16,862 bases of DNA. Source: Russula earlei (Eukaryota > Basidiomycota > Agaricomycetes > Russulales > Russulaceae). The position numbers and the translations under genes are program-made. The notes below the pieces were generated by a model. The model had not been told where the DNA came from and did no database searches. It worked only from the letters and a program-made list of their open reading frames with translations. This document shows, in pieces, positions 7,591-16,362 of the stretch (position 1 is its first letter; each line of letters starts with the position of its first letter). The stretch spans positions 1 to 16,862 of the forward strand of contig JAGFNK010000989.1 of NCBI GenBank assembly GCA_025769875.1, written 5' to 3'.

Positions 7591-8524
7591 CTTCTCTAGA
7601 GAGGCCCGCGGCAGGGATGACATCAAGGGGTGCGCGAGAGGGAACGGGAAAAGGAGAGACAAGGGAGAGACAACAGTTGGGGTAAGGAGAGGAAGGGATG
7701 AAGGACGAAAGAGAGAGAGAGGACCCGTGGCACAGGAGGTGCAGGGGTGCTGGCACAAGTCATGTGAGTTTCTGGGCTAGCAGACTCACACACCTTACAC
7801 AGGTGCAGATAAGCAAGAGGCAGCAGTGGGTAGGACCGGGTTGTGATGGCAACAACTTGGCAAGGCTAAGAATGGAGTGACTGACAAAGCTAAGATGGCT
7901 TATGATAAGGATATGGGTGTGATAGATGCAGGGTTGATGGTAGATGGGGTGGTGGTGATTGGGAAGTTGGAGCTTAAGGGAAACCTTACATCTGTGTTTG
8001 AAAAGAATTGCAGAGTTGATGGGAATTGCCTTGAGGAGCCAAGTTGGTGGAGTGCTTGCCATTTCTGGAGTGCATAAGAACATGTGAATTTATGTCTTTC
8101 AAACACATTCAACATCATGTCTCTTAGGCCCCATATGGCAATGAAACTTTTACAAAAATTTGAAACTTTTGCAAACTTTTTGAAATTTGGGGGTTTCAGG
8201 GGTCACTTGTGTGACAGGAGTCTTTGGAATTTCATATAATGTGACCACCCAAATCCAGACTATCAGACTTTGTCAGGAGAGCAGTGTTTGAACAGCTTTA
8301 CAATTCTGAAAATCAATATGATTATTTATTGCTGTTTTCAGTGCACTTTGGCAGAGCTTGAATTCCACCCAAATTGGTGCAGAAAACCCCCTCAAATATG
8401 TGGGACAAATACCTCCCTCAGAACAGCTTCAAATCATATAAAACTTATTGTCCCTGAATCACCTGAATGAGGGCTAGGCAGCCACATTGTTCTCATGAGA
8501 TTTGAGTGAGAGTTGGTGGAGCTG
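7591..8524. other. Gene-poor stretch entering the CpG-free block
   Basis: 7600-7740 is strongly purine-rich (GGGAGAGAC-type runs). From about 7840 onward CpG nearly vanishes while TG and CA abound. Around 8143-8180 the word TGAAACTTTT(A/G)CAAA occurs twice in tandem. No reading frame looks real; the short frame 7877-8077 starts at a GTG and has no family. Confidence 0.5.
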
Positions 8525-8658
8525 GACTCAAGCCACCTCCACATGTGTATAAGATGAGTTACAACTCAAAATTGTGGTCTATATCTATTATTTTTCCCTC
8601 ATGTTGTACCTATGGGCTGTCTTGAGGCAGCCCCATAGTGTTTTGACTCAAGCATTGT
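8525..8658 (+). repeat. Outer left arm of a large inverted duplication
   Basis: Matches the reverse complement of 10617-10749 at roughly 85-90% by eye. It starts GACTCAAGCC and has a second GACTCAAGC at 8645-8653, so a ~111-bp core is bracketed by 9-bp direct repeats. The mirrored pair is present in the other arm. Confidence 0.8.
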
Positions 8659-8840
8659 GGTGTGTAATGTTGTTTCCCTCAAATCATGTGACAGTAGCAC
8701 AGTTGTGTGCCAGGAAGGAGCCCCCCCAGGAAGTGCACACCTGAGTCCATGGGCAGTGAAGTGTGTCTGAGAATGCAAAATGAGTTCATAAGACTGAAGC
8801 ACCAAAGAGGAGGAGCACCTAGTGGGAATGCGAGAATGTG

Positions 8841-9168
8841 TTTGTTCATTTGACTGCATGCAGGTTCAGACAGATGATAAGGGAACAACAGGGCAACTTT
8901 ATTCAAGATAGTAGCATATACAGGTGGGAACTAAGGCTAAGGACAGGAAAAGCACAAAAGACAGGCATATGAAAGGAAATCTAGATGTCAGAAGGGGACC
9001 AAAGCTGGACAATGTGAGGTATCAAGTTGTGGTCTCCAGTGGCTCTGGTAGTGGTGTGTGGCAATTTGTGAAGGATGGTCAAGGCCAGGTGTGGTGACAA
9101 GGGGTGTGGTCAAGTCACAACATGAGGAGGGCAAGATGATGCAAAGGAGAGGCTGGAGGGAGGATAGG
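8841..9168 (+). repeat. Inner left arm, carrying a decayed coding-like segment
   Basis: Inverted copy of 9903-10229, about 328 bp. On the plus strand it encodes, across one frame change, FRQMIREQQGNFIQDSSIYRW, then QEKHKRQAYERKSR and GTKAGQCEVSSCGLQWLW followed by a stop. Two diverged copies keep the same peptide, so it was probably once coding. I do not recognise the family; a transposon protein is likeliest. CpG is almost absent. Confidence 0.7.
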
Positions 9169-9902
9169 GAGAGTTCTGGTGGGTTTCCTCTGCCTTTGCC
9201 TCCCTTGCATCTCAGCCACCTGCCACCTGTGCCACTGCCTCCAGTGTTCAACATGCCACTTGCACTGCCATCCAATTTGCAGTCCATCACCTCTGCTCCC
9301 TGCTTGTGCCACCCCCGTGCCACCTCCCTATCTCCCATTGTTCCCCTCATCTCCTGAATCATAACCACCTTTGCCCAGGCCTCTTGACCATTGCTGCCTA
9401 CTAGTGCCTCTATGAATCCTTGCCCACTGACTCCACTTGTCACCACACTGCCTCACCAGCTGAGGGTATTGATGAATTGGGCCTTGAAGACATGAAAACA
9501 AAAGGGCAACCTGGTGTGCTGTGTCTCGCTTCCACTCCCCATGCCCTCATGCACTCACATTCATGATGTCTGTCAACAGCACCTAAAATGGAGAAGACCT
9601 TGAGACCACAGTTGGAAGGTGTCACTGTAATCACTGTACTCAGTGACCACCTCTTTTCTGAGCTCACACTGCTGCAAACATCTGTCACTGATGCCTCAAT
9701 GCCTCTGCCCCAGCATGCCCATTAGCATGAAGTCAATGCTGCTGCAACTGCAATTGCACCATCTGCCATCTGCCATTTGCCAGTTCCACTCACCATCCCC
9801 CCCAGAGTGCCATGCCATCACCTTCCACCCACTGCTGCCAAGAATTAAGGGCTGACTCTTGCCCATTCTGCACCCAACCAGGGCATATTGCTACTCTGGC
9901 TG
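9169..9902. other. Spacer between the inverted arms
   Basis: 734 bp of C- and T-rich, CpG-poor sequence with many CCACC/CTGCC words. The ORFs are low-complexity Pro/Ser/His-rich and look like composition artefacts. Nothing diagnostic is seen, apart from one frame near 9860 reading CPFCTQPGHIATLA, a zinc-knuckle look-alike lacking the last cysteine. Confidence 0.5.
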
Positions 9903-10229
9903 CATCATCACCCCCTCCAACCTCTCCTTCACATCATCCCCCCTCTTTGTGTTGTGACTTGACCACACCCCTCGTCACCACACCTGGGCTCAGCCATCCT
10001 TCACAAATCACCTCATGCCACTACCACAGCTGCTGGAGACCACAACTTGATACATTGTATTGTCCAGCTTTGGTCCCCTTCTCATGTCTAGACTTCCTTT
10101 CATATGCCTGTCTTTTGTGCTTTTCCTGTCTCTTAGCCTTATCCCACCTGTATATGCTACCATCTTGAACAAATTTGCCCTGTTGTTCCCTTATCATCTG
10201 TGTGAACCTGAGTGCATCAAATGAACAAA
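9903..10229 (-). repeat. Inner right arm, carrying the same coding-like segment
   Basis: Reverse-complement partner of 8841-9168. On the minus strand a 79-codon frame (10021-10260) reads FTQMIREQQGKFVQDGSIYRW, then KRQEKHKRQAYERKSRHEKG and NVSSCGLQQLW then stop. This copy has fewer disruptions than the left one. Its function is unknown. Confidence 0.7.
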
Positions 10230-10616
10230 TGCATGTTGAACCGGAACCCGAATGGATCAAAGAAGGCGAAGACCTTCATACAAGGTTCAAGATCCACTCA
10301 TAGATGTTACGTGTCAGACAGAACTTTAGTATATGCGCTTATGGCAATAGGGTTACGCATACTACGCTATCTATCACAAGATGCAGCCTTATGCTGCGTC
10401 TAGAACGTTTCCACATCACGCGTCACTGAATGCGCGATATAGTGGACACCTGTAGTCACCTCTTTTGGATTTAGGAACAGCCCTGGGTCATAGAGGTATA
10501 AATACCATACATGTAGACGAGTATACACATCGCTCTACACCCCAATATCACTTGAGCATTAGCACAACCTCTAAGGTGGGTTGCTTGGCCTGTTAGCTGC
10601 GCTCTATGCTGTGCAA
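10230..10616. other. CpG-containing segment within the right arm
   Basis: About 390 bp, against about 180 bp at the equivalent place in the left arm (8659-8840). CpGs reappear abruptly at ~10240 (AACCGGAACCCGAATGG) and persist to ~10620. This looks like a replacement or later insertion in the right arm. TATAAATA occurs near 10497. No gene is recognised. Confidence 0.45.
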
Positions 10617-10749
10617 CAAACGCTTGAGTCAAAACACTATGGGCTGCCTCATAACAGCGCATGGATACAACATGAGGGAAACACAATAGATATAGACCAT
10701 GATTTTGAGTTGTAATTTATCTAATACACATGTGGAGGTGGCTTGAGTC
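10617..10749 (-). repeat. Outer right arm of the inverted duplication
   Basis: Reverse complement of 8525-8658, with the same GCTTGAGTC bracket at 10622-10630 and 10741-10749. It ends exactly where the LTR begins (10750), so the retroelement either truncated it or inserted at its edge. Confidence 0.8.
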
Positions 10750-11360
10750 TGTCATGAACCATTCTCCAGAGAGGGCCCTTGAAGGACCCTTCCTCATGAG
10801 AGGAAACCCAGCCTCTATGGTGTCACCCTGTTCACACAAGCAAAAGGGGTGAGTAGAGGTGTCCACAATATCATGTGCGCATTGTTGTGCAAGCAATTCT
10901 CAGCACAATCGACATACAGCAAGCCCCACTTAATGGCAACCCTTTTAGCAATAAAGGACAGTATTAGGGCCTTCCTAAGGACCCTTTAGGACGACTCTGA
11001 GAGCCCTACAATAAGCACTGACACAGTATCAAAGACCCTATGTCAAGACATGTACTGCTGATCACTAAGGACTCAGGAGCAGGTGGGCAAGGGTCGGAAC
11101 AGATGGTATGCAGTGAAGGCAGCGTTGAACAAGAGGACGAGCCAAATGACAAGGAGGTACCAGATGGAGACTGGTAGGTGCTGCAGGAGACAAAGGCGAA
11201 GGCTGGAGGCCAGTGTAGCGAGGGGGCTTTAAACAAGGCGGTTGTAGAAGAGTACCTTGGAGGCAAGGGGAATCTTTAGACTGAGCGGTCACGGGGGAGT
11301 ACCCAGGAAGATGAGAGTATCACAAATGGACAGTCTGACGACTGCCATACTTCATTGGGG

Positions 11361-11368
11361 CTTATATA
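11361..11368 (-). promoter_or_regulatory. Probable LTR TATA box
   Basis: CTTATATA on plus reads TATATAAG on minus, followed by CCCC. This is the expected core-promoter position within a minus-oriented LTR. Confidence 0.5.
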
Positions 11369-11489
11369 CAGTGTACAGGGTCGATTACAAAGAGCTGGGA
11401 CTATTCTAGACTCTTTGGTACCATCCAATAGGACTACAGAGGCATAAACTTGCTTGTGTCAAGTTTCAGGCTTACTGAGCGCATTACTG

Positions 11490-11605
11490 ATCATTGTGGA
11501 GCGATGACATCATTATGATGTCACTGTGGAGCGCTTAGTGAGCCTATGAGGTCACTGTGGAGTTGCTCAGTCAGCCATGATGTCATTGGAGCCTTGATGA
11601 TGTCA
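11490..11605. repeat. Degenerate ~31-bp tandem repeats in the LTR
   Basis: The phrase ATGATGTCACTGTGGAGC recurs in variants (ATGAGGTCACTGTGGAG, ATGATGTCATTGGAGCC, ATGATGTCAGATGAG) with spacing near 31 bp, then shorter. It lies on the U3 side of the minus-oriented LTR, upstream of the TATA box, where repeated enhancer-like motifs are common. Function is inferred. Confidence 0.6.
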
Positions 11606-11869
11606 GATGAGTTATGCAACAGTTTCTAAGAGTTGGTGCCACTGTTTCGGGTTCTTGGTGGCTGGGTGGCCATGTGGCTGCCACGCGATGATTACCCGAT
11701 TAGGAAATGGGTGCCTGGTTGTGTTATAGTGCCTTTGCAATAGTGATATCTTGCACCACAGGAGGGGTAGCCCAAGAAATGGAAAGGAGTTGGCAATGTG
11801 AAGTGAGAGAGGTCTCTCTTGAGTGAAATAGGACAATATACGGCCAGGACCTGGCCTTGGTTCATAACA

Positions 11870-11883
11870 TTCATCCCCTCTTT
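11870..11883 (-). other. Polypurine tract next to the 3' LTR
   Basis: On the minus strand AAAGAGGGGATGAA runs directly into the LTR start TGTTATGAACC. It is the expected plus-strand DNA primer site of the retroelement and confirms the orientation. Confidence 0.7.
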
Positions 11884-12116
11884 ATAGACTTGTTGCTCCT
11901 GCAATGGTAGGCCCTTGTTTATTTGGATGGTGGAGTAGTTTGCATATGAAAAGTCGAAGTCTGTTCATGCGTGGGGAGTTCTCTCGTGTTCTATGGACTG
12001 TTTTAGGGATAGCTGTGGTCGATTGGGTGCATGTGATCGCAGGGGTTCTCTGAAAAGTTCTTCAGTAACAAGGATAAAGATAGTCATCGATGGAGGTCAT
12101 GATGAGAGTTGTTGGT

Positions 12117-12330
12117 TTAGGGGTTACTCCTGGTGGGAACCATTTTAAGCGCCTTTGGATATTTCTGATGGAAGTCTTTGACAAGTAGTTGCACTTTTGA
12201 CAGGTTAGATGCTGGTTCCCATGTGTTTTCTGCAGCAGTGTACCCTTTCCATAAGCTCAGTACTTTGTGACCAAAGCCCTAAGCTTGGTCTCTTGTAGAA
12301 TCCAACCTACTCTTGTCCAACATATTCTCC
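12117..12330 (-). pseudogene. C-terminal pol remnant with chromodomain (chromovirus)
   Basis: On the minus strand one frame reads RVGWILQETKLRALVTKY and, after a one-base loss near 12264, the adjacent frame continues LSLWKGYTAAENTWEP, then ASNLSKVQLLVKDFHQKYPKA, ending in TAA at 12117-12119. The LWKGY...TWEP motif is the chromodomain signature found at the end of integrase in Ty3/Gypsy chromoviruses, where it guides insertion to marked chromatin. About 230 bp of untranslated sequence separates the stop from the polypurine tract, as expected. Upstream (to the right) no integrase core, RNase H or reverse transcriptase could be found, so only the last ~70 codons of the polyprotein remain. Confidence 0.8.
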
Positions 12331-13467
12331 TACAACCCACTTCGCTCCTAATCCTCAAACCACATCCACCTCTCCATTTCATCAACTCTCAACACACCAT
12401 CTACCATCTACTCTTCGCCTTTCCCTTCCTTCCCTAAGAGTCTCTCTTCACTCCCCTGAGAAGAGCTCTCCTCCTTTAAGACCTACCTTCCTCTACTCTC
12501 TCTCTGTGTTGTTCAAGGTCCCCGACGGACTTGAATGCATATAGCTAGTGGAACCAGCCCTAATCTATCCCATTACAAGTTACCCTAGCTTCTCAACAGA
12601 CCAAGTCATACTAGGAAGGGTCTATTTGCCATAACCTGTTTAGCCTAAAACACTTTGACCACTGCAGGGATCCTTACTCATTGCAATGGGAACTGGCCTG
12701 TTCTTTGAACACATCTCTATTATCAAACTTGTCTTCAGGCTTGAGAACTGACATGGCTAGTTACCATGACAATGACTTGGACTTGACATACCCTTCACCC
12801 ACCATCAGCTCCACATCACCCACTCCTGCTCCCATTGTCCTTGCCATCCCCACACATCCAACATTGTCCAGCATCACCTCCATGTCACCCTCTCTTACCC
12901 TGCCTGCTCCCATCACCTCACCCTTGAATGTTTCACATCCAGTCCCATCTGTTGCTGCATCCACCCAAGCTCTAGCCCTGCCTGCTTTGCACACCATCCC
13001 TCCTCCTTCCATTGTCATTCCAGCCACCACCCTTCCTCTCTGTTGCCATCACCTCTCACCATCACTGATGCCTCTGCCACTACTGACACCACAGCACAAG
13101 CAGCTGCAACTGCCACCACAACTCAGACACAAAAGGCTCAAAACCCTTGCATTCAGATGCTTGACCAAGGACAGTCAGAATTTCAACTCCCTAGGAGATG
13201 TAAGGTATGGGATCTGGCTGAACACAAAATCAAGTGTGCAGCAGTGGCACCTGCAACATGTCATATCTTGACCTTTCTGGACCCCCTTTCTTTGTGATTC
13301 TTACATCTGTCTGCATAAGCCAAGAAGCCAAACAAGTGCACATGACCCTTGCTTGTTCCCTTCTCAGTTCCTCTCTGTTTGTACCCACCCTCAGATCATG
13401 GCGACAGTGTGCCCCATGGTGGCCTGCTACAGGAGTTCAGAGGCAGAGGAGTGCAGAGCAGAGCAGT
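12331..13467. other. Non-coding; CpG-free block 2 begins
   Basis: 12331-12524 is CT-rich with a few CpGs. From about 12525 CpG is essentially lost, with CA and TG words dominating. A 172-codon plus-strand frame (ATG 12753 to 13271) is Pro/Ser/Thr-rich low complexity and is probably a composition artefact. No gene is recognised. Confidence 0.5.
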
Positions 13468-13702
13468 CACTGAGGACACTGGAACTTCTGGACATGTTCA
13501 TTGCTGTGAAGGATCTGCACTTATCCCATTGAGTGGCACCACATGTCTGCCAAATGCTGGTAGAGCTCATGGAAGAAATACTAACAGACATCTTACCAGT
13601 GCTACAGAACATTCTTTGAAGGGTCTGTTCCAATATATATAGAGATTCATCACCATGTGAACCCTCTCTGGTCACCCTGTGGCTGTCCACTGTTGGGAAT
13701 AG
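13468..13702 (+). pseudogene. C-terminal F-box protein fragment, CpG-decayed
   Basis: The plus strand encodes LELLDMFIAVKDLHLS, then APHVCQMLVELMEEILTDIL and PVLQNIL. After a frame change it continues with GLFQYI, RFITM, TLSGHPVAVH. These align in order with the last ~75 residues of the intact F-box protein (LELLDPFTAVKDLHLS, VCQALEEHAEERVTEVLPAL, LPKFIERF, LSDHPVAVYH). Stops interrupt it at several places. Some are TGA or TAG codons where the intact copy has Arg, Gly or Glu, as CGA to TGA type decay would give. No F-box N-terminus was found upstream. It lies in a block with one CpG in over 2 kb and in the opposite orientation to the other two copies, so it moved or was captured before the decay. 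Confidence 0.82.
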
Positions 13703-14687
13703 AGGCAAGCATGAGACAGTTGAGGTGCCATGTAAGGGAGGGGTGAGACCAGGGGTAAACCAATCATGGATCAATCTGATTTGCCTGCTCCCCACTTTAA
13801 GGTGCAAGACTCATTTTGCATCTACATCCACTCACCTACCTTTACTGATATCCTGTGATGTGGCATTCATGCACTACAAACACCAAAAGGTGCCCAACAG
13901 CAGAAAACCACATTGCTCTGACCTATGAAGCCACCCCTCCATCATTCACCATCATTTGCTGCCACTGTACATGAGGGCTCACAGCCCACCATCACCTCAC
14001 CCATTCAGGCATTGTAGGTATGGCTGGCCACATAATCACATGTGGAAATGCAACATGACATGATGTGAAACTGACACCTCCTCCCCTTGCCATCAATCAC
14101 ACACACACCACCTTGTGCCCAATGTCAGAAGCCCCTGCCACCTCACCTGGCTCTTGCCACCAACCATGTGGGCACACTCATGAGATGCAATCATGTTGCA
14201 GACCCTTCCACCACCTCAACCACCTTGCCCAGCCTCAAACTCCCTTTCACCACCTCAAACTTCCTTCATCATCTCATTTCCTTTCATTACTTCCCTTTCC
14301 TTTGTACTTCCTTCCTGTATATAAAAACCCCTGGCTACTCTGTAGTCACCAAATAATATTATTCCCTTGCTTCCATCTAACTGCCTGAACAAAGAACCTC
14401 AGATGACTGCACACATACTAACTTGCTTCCCTTTCCCCTTCTCCTCTCTCTTCCCTGGGACTGGTCAGCCCACTCTTACTCACTCAAGCACCCCCAACAT
14501 GCTTCAGCATGATTGCAATTGCTGCCTCAATGCATGCCTTGTGTCATTGTTTCAATTTGTCCCTCTTGCTCTTCCCTCAATCCTTGTCCAGCCCCACAAA
14601 CTCAAGCATGCCCTTCTTGCATGCTACAGTTGTAAATAGTGGCATCATATCATGTGTTCAGCTGTAGGGATAATGTAATCTTACCAT
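13703..14687. other. CpG-free non-coding stretch with a TATA-like box
   Basis: No CpG was counted from 13703 to the end of this stretch. C-rich CACC/CTTCC words dominate and the ORFs are low complexity. A TATATAAAAA at 14318-14327 followed by CCCCTGG resembles a core promoter, possibly of an old LTR or gene, but no boundaries or product could be attached. Confidence 0.45.
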
Positions 14688-14840
14688 TAGGGCTGCCAAC
14701 CGTACCGTATACGGCTATGGTCATACTCGATACGGTATGTATATGGCTACTATCCGTACCGTTACCCCTACCATCTGCTTCCACTTCAGCAGCCTATACA
14801 GTACGGTATGGGGTAGAAGATGGCCGTAATATGGCATTAC
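14688..14840. other. CpG-rich TACCGTA/TACGGTA module, possible hAT end
   Basis: About 150 bp with nine CpGs, abruptly following a ~2.2-kb stretch with one. It begins TAGGGCTGCCAACCGTACCG, contains the palindrome CCGTATACGG (14705-14714), and repeats TACCGT or its complement several times. The start resembles hAT terminal repeats (CAGGGCTG...), but no partner end or 8-bp duplication was found, so this would be a solo end or fragment. Confidence 0.4.
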
Positions 14841-14990
14841 AGGTTATTATGGTCAAGAAAACTTTGATTAAACTCAATGAATGACAATGATATCTGAGTC
14901 CAACTCTCTACAAATCCTTTTCTTTCGTCCCTCCCTTTGACATGGCTCTTTTCCTTCATCCACACCCTCCTTTTTCTTCCCCTCCCACCC

Positions 14991-15334
14991 ATGTCTCATG
15001 ATGATTTTCCATACCAGGGCTCTTACAGTGTCGACCTCAGCTCGGGTCAGGTCATCAGACTCCCAAAGCATCATCCTGCTGACCATTGCCATCTTGCAGT
15101 TGCCGCTCTTGCTTTTCTCATCTGGGACATTGTGATCACAATTGATCAAGAGGTGGATGCCATCTGGTCATATGTCCATCCTTGAATCTTTCTCTAATTC
15201 TGCCCACATCCTTCACCCTTGTTCAGGAAGCCAAATGGGCAAGATTCTTGCCCACCCTTGCTCGGACTGCCTGCGCCTTTGTTCCAATCTCTTGTTCTAG
15301 ATTTCTGCCTATCCTCAGTACGATATGTTTATGA
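14991..15334 (+). pseudogene. DUF6533-like membrane protein fragment
   Basis: From an ATG at 14991 the frame reads MSHDDFPYQGSYSVDL and then HLAVAALAFLIWDIVITIDQ followed by EVDAIWS. The D-x3-T-x-(D/E)-x-E-(V/I)-x3-W pattern after a hydrophobic helix is the hallmark of the N-terminal DUF6533 domain of multipass membrane proteins common in Agaricomycetes. A 53-nt phase-0 intron (15174-15226, with CTAAT branch-like sequence and TTCAG acceptor) restores the frame into EAKWARFLPTLARTACAFVP, resembling the expected W-x-R/K...RY continuation. It then stops at TGA 15332-15334. Full family members are about 300 residues with several helices, which I could not find downstream, so this is a truncated or degenerate copy. 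Intron and assignment are inferred from motif memory. Confidence 0.5.
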
Positions 15335-16140
15335 TGTCGTGGCCATTAGCCTTTCATTAGGATAGTAGGCTTCGTCACCTTGGTACACTTTTTGCTTCAT
15401 CATGATGCCATACACCTATGATTCTCACCTGATTAGTGCTACTCTGTAGTCCTTGTTGCGTGCTCACATGTATGTAAACTAGTTGTCCTCAGACTTGAAA
15501 GAACAGAACTACAATCTACATATCTCCCACGAAATCAGTGTGATCCCGAGCACTTCAAGTTTCAGGCTTCTCGCTCGATCTCTTTGTTCTGTTTCCACCT
15601 GACCTGTTGCACGAACTCAGCGCCCGCCATCTTGGCTTGCTACAGTCATATTGGGATGGAATGGCAGAAGGAATCACGGACACCAAAGGGATTCCAGGTC
15701 TAGTTGTTACCTCAGAGAATGAGGCCGAGAATGCGGCTAAGTTAATTGGAAAAGATCGCAATTCTGAACCAAGAGCAGTTGATGAGCCGCGCAGTCTGGA
15801 AAGTCCTCTCATTCTGATCGGTGAGCATCTTTACACGGTGAGGATCCTCCAAAGGGATATCATCGGGATTGGTCAAGGCGGCAGCTCGTTAAGTTTGTTT
15901 GTAATGTACTACATGATGATTGGAAATGGTGTTGAAAGGTCAAGGACGTATGGTATAGTTGTGGTTGAAGAGCATGAACAATCCTCAGACAGCGGGTGGA
16001 AACAGGAGAAGAGGATTTTTGGTGAATGTGTCAGGAAAGAGGAGCCCTCGGCCATCACACACGTGAATCTTGTCTGTAGCAAGAAGATTGCACTAGGACT
16101 GGTGTTAGTACTGGATATAGCTAGATAGAAAGTGTAACTG
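15335..16140 (+). other. Unassigned region with one 155-codon ORF (15661-16128)
   Basis: The ATG at 15661 opens a plus-strand frame to TAG at 16126-16128: MAEGITDTKGIPGLVVTSEN ... HLYTVRILQRDIIGIGQGG ... ending LGLVLVLDIAR. It has no domain I recognise, no signal peptide, and sits where the rest of the DUF6533-like gene would be. It may be a chance frame over decayed sequence or a small hypothetical gene. The rest of the stretch shows nothing definable. Confidence 0.3.
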
Positions 16141-16170
16141 ACCTCAGTCTGTATGAATCAAGACTGAGGT
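16141..16170. repeat. Perfect 10-bp-arm hairpin
   Basis: ACCTCAGTCT (16141-16150) and AGACTGAGGT (16161-16170) are exact complements around a 10-nt loop, starting 12 bp after the stop of the 15661-16128 ORF. It could be an RNA stem in a 3' region or a small foldback. No second copy was seen. Confidence 0.55.
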
Positions 16171-16362
16171 GCGAGAAAGATGGTATAGTACATTATATAC
16201 TTGAATAAGGCAAAGGTAGAGTGGCATGAAGGAAAACCACGTTATCGAAATGTGCATATGTGTGAACCTGGAGCTGGGACTTCCGAGCTGGTGTTGTTGT
16301 CGTGCTGTGGCTGCAACTCCAACATTGTCGAGGGTCTCTTTGTTGTTGCCATACAGTGGTGT

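Larger units (their letters stand above)
10750..11869 (-). mobile_element. Ty3/Gypsy 3' LTR, minus orientation
   Basis: A 1120-bp LTR. On the plus strand it begins TGTCATGAACCA and ends TGGTTCATAACA, inverted termini matching at 11 of 12 positions with canonical TG...CA ends. Orientation is fixed by the features on its right: a polypurine tract and a chromodomain end of pol, both minus-strand. A minus-strand TATATAAG lies at 11361-11368. The first ~290 bp (the downstream end of the LTR) is closely matched by 16363-16652. Compared with that copy it shows CG to CA/TG changes. If a target duplication exists, the left copy would be GAGTC at 10745-10749; its partner was not found. Confidence 0.8.

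Noticed and set aside
9058..9446. Overlapping ORFs of 99 and 152 codons on both strands
   Set aside because: Low-complexity frames in the CpG-poor spacer, mutually overlapping, with no recognisable motif.
9812..10168. 118-codon ORF containing CPFCTQPGHIATLA
   Set aside because: Resembles a CCHC zinc knuckle but lacks the final cysteine, and the rest is antisense to the better-supported inverted-arm peptide.
10280..10300. tRNA or SINE B-box-like sequence (GGTTCAAGATCC)
   Set aside because: Spacing and final bases deviate from the B-box, and no A-box or cloverleaf could be drawn.
12681..13271. 196-codon Pro/Ser/Thr-rich plus-strand ORF
   Set aside because: The first codon is TTG; the first ATG is at 12753. 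Low complexity in a CpG-free, C-rich block where stops are rare on this strand.
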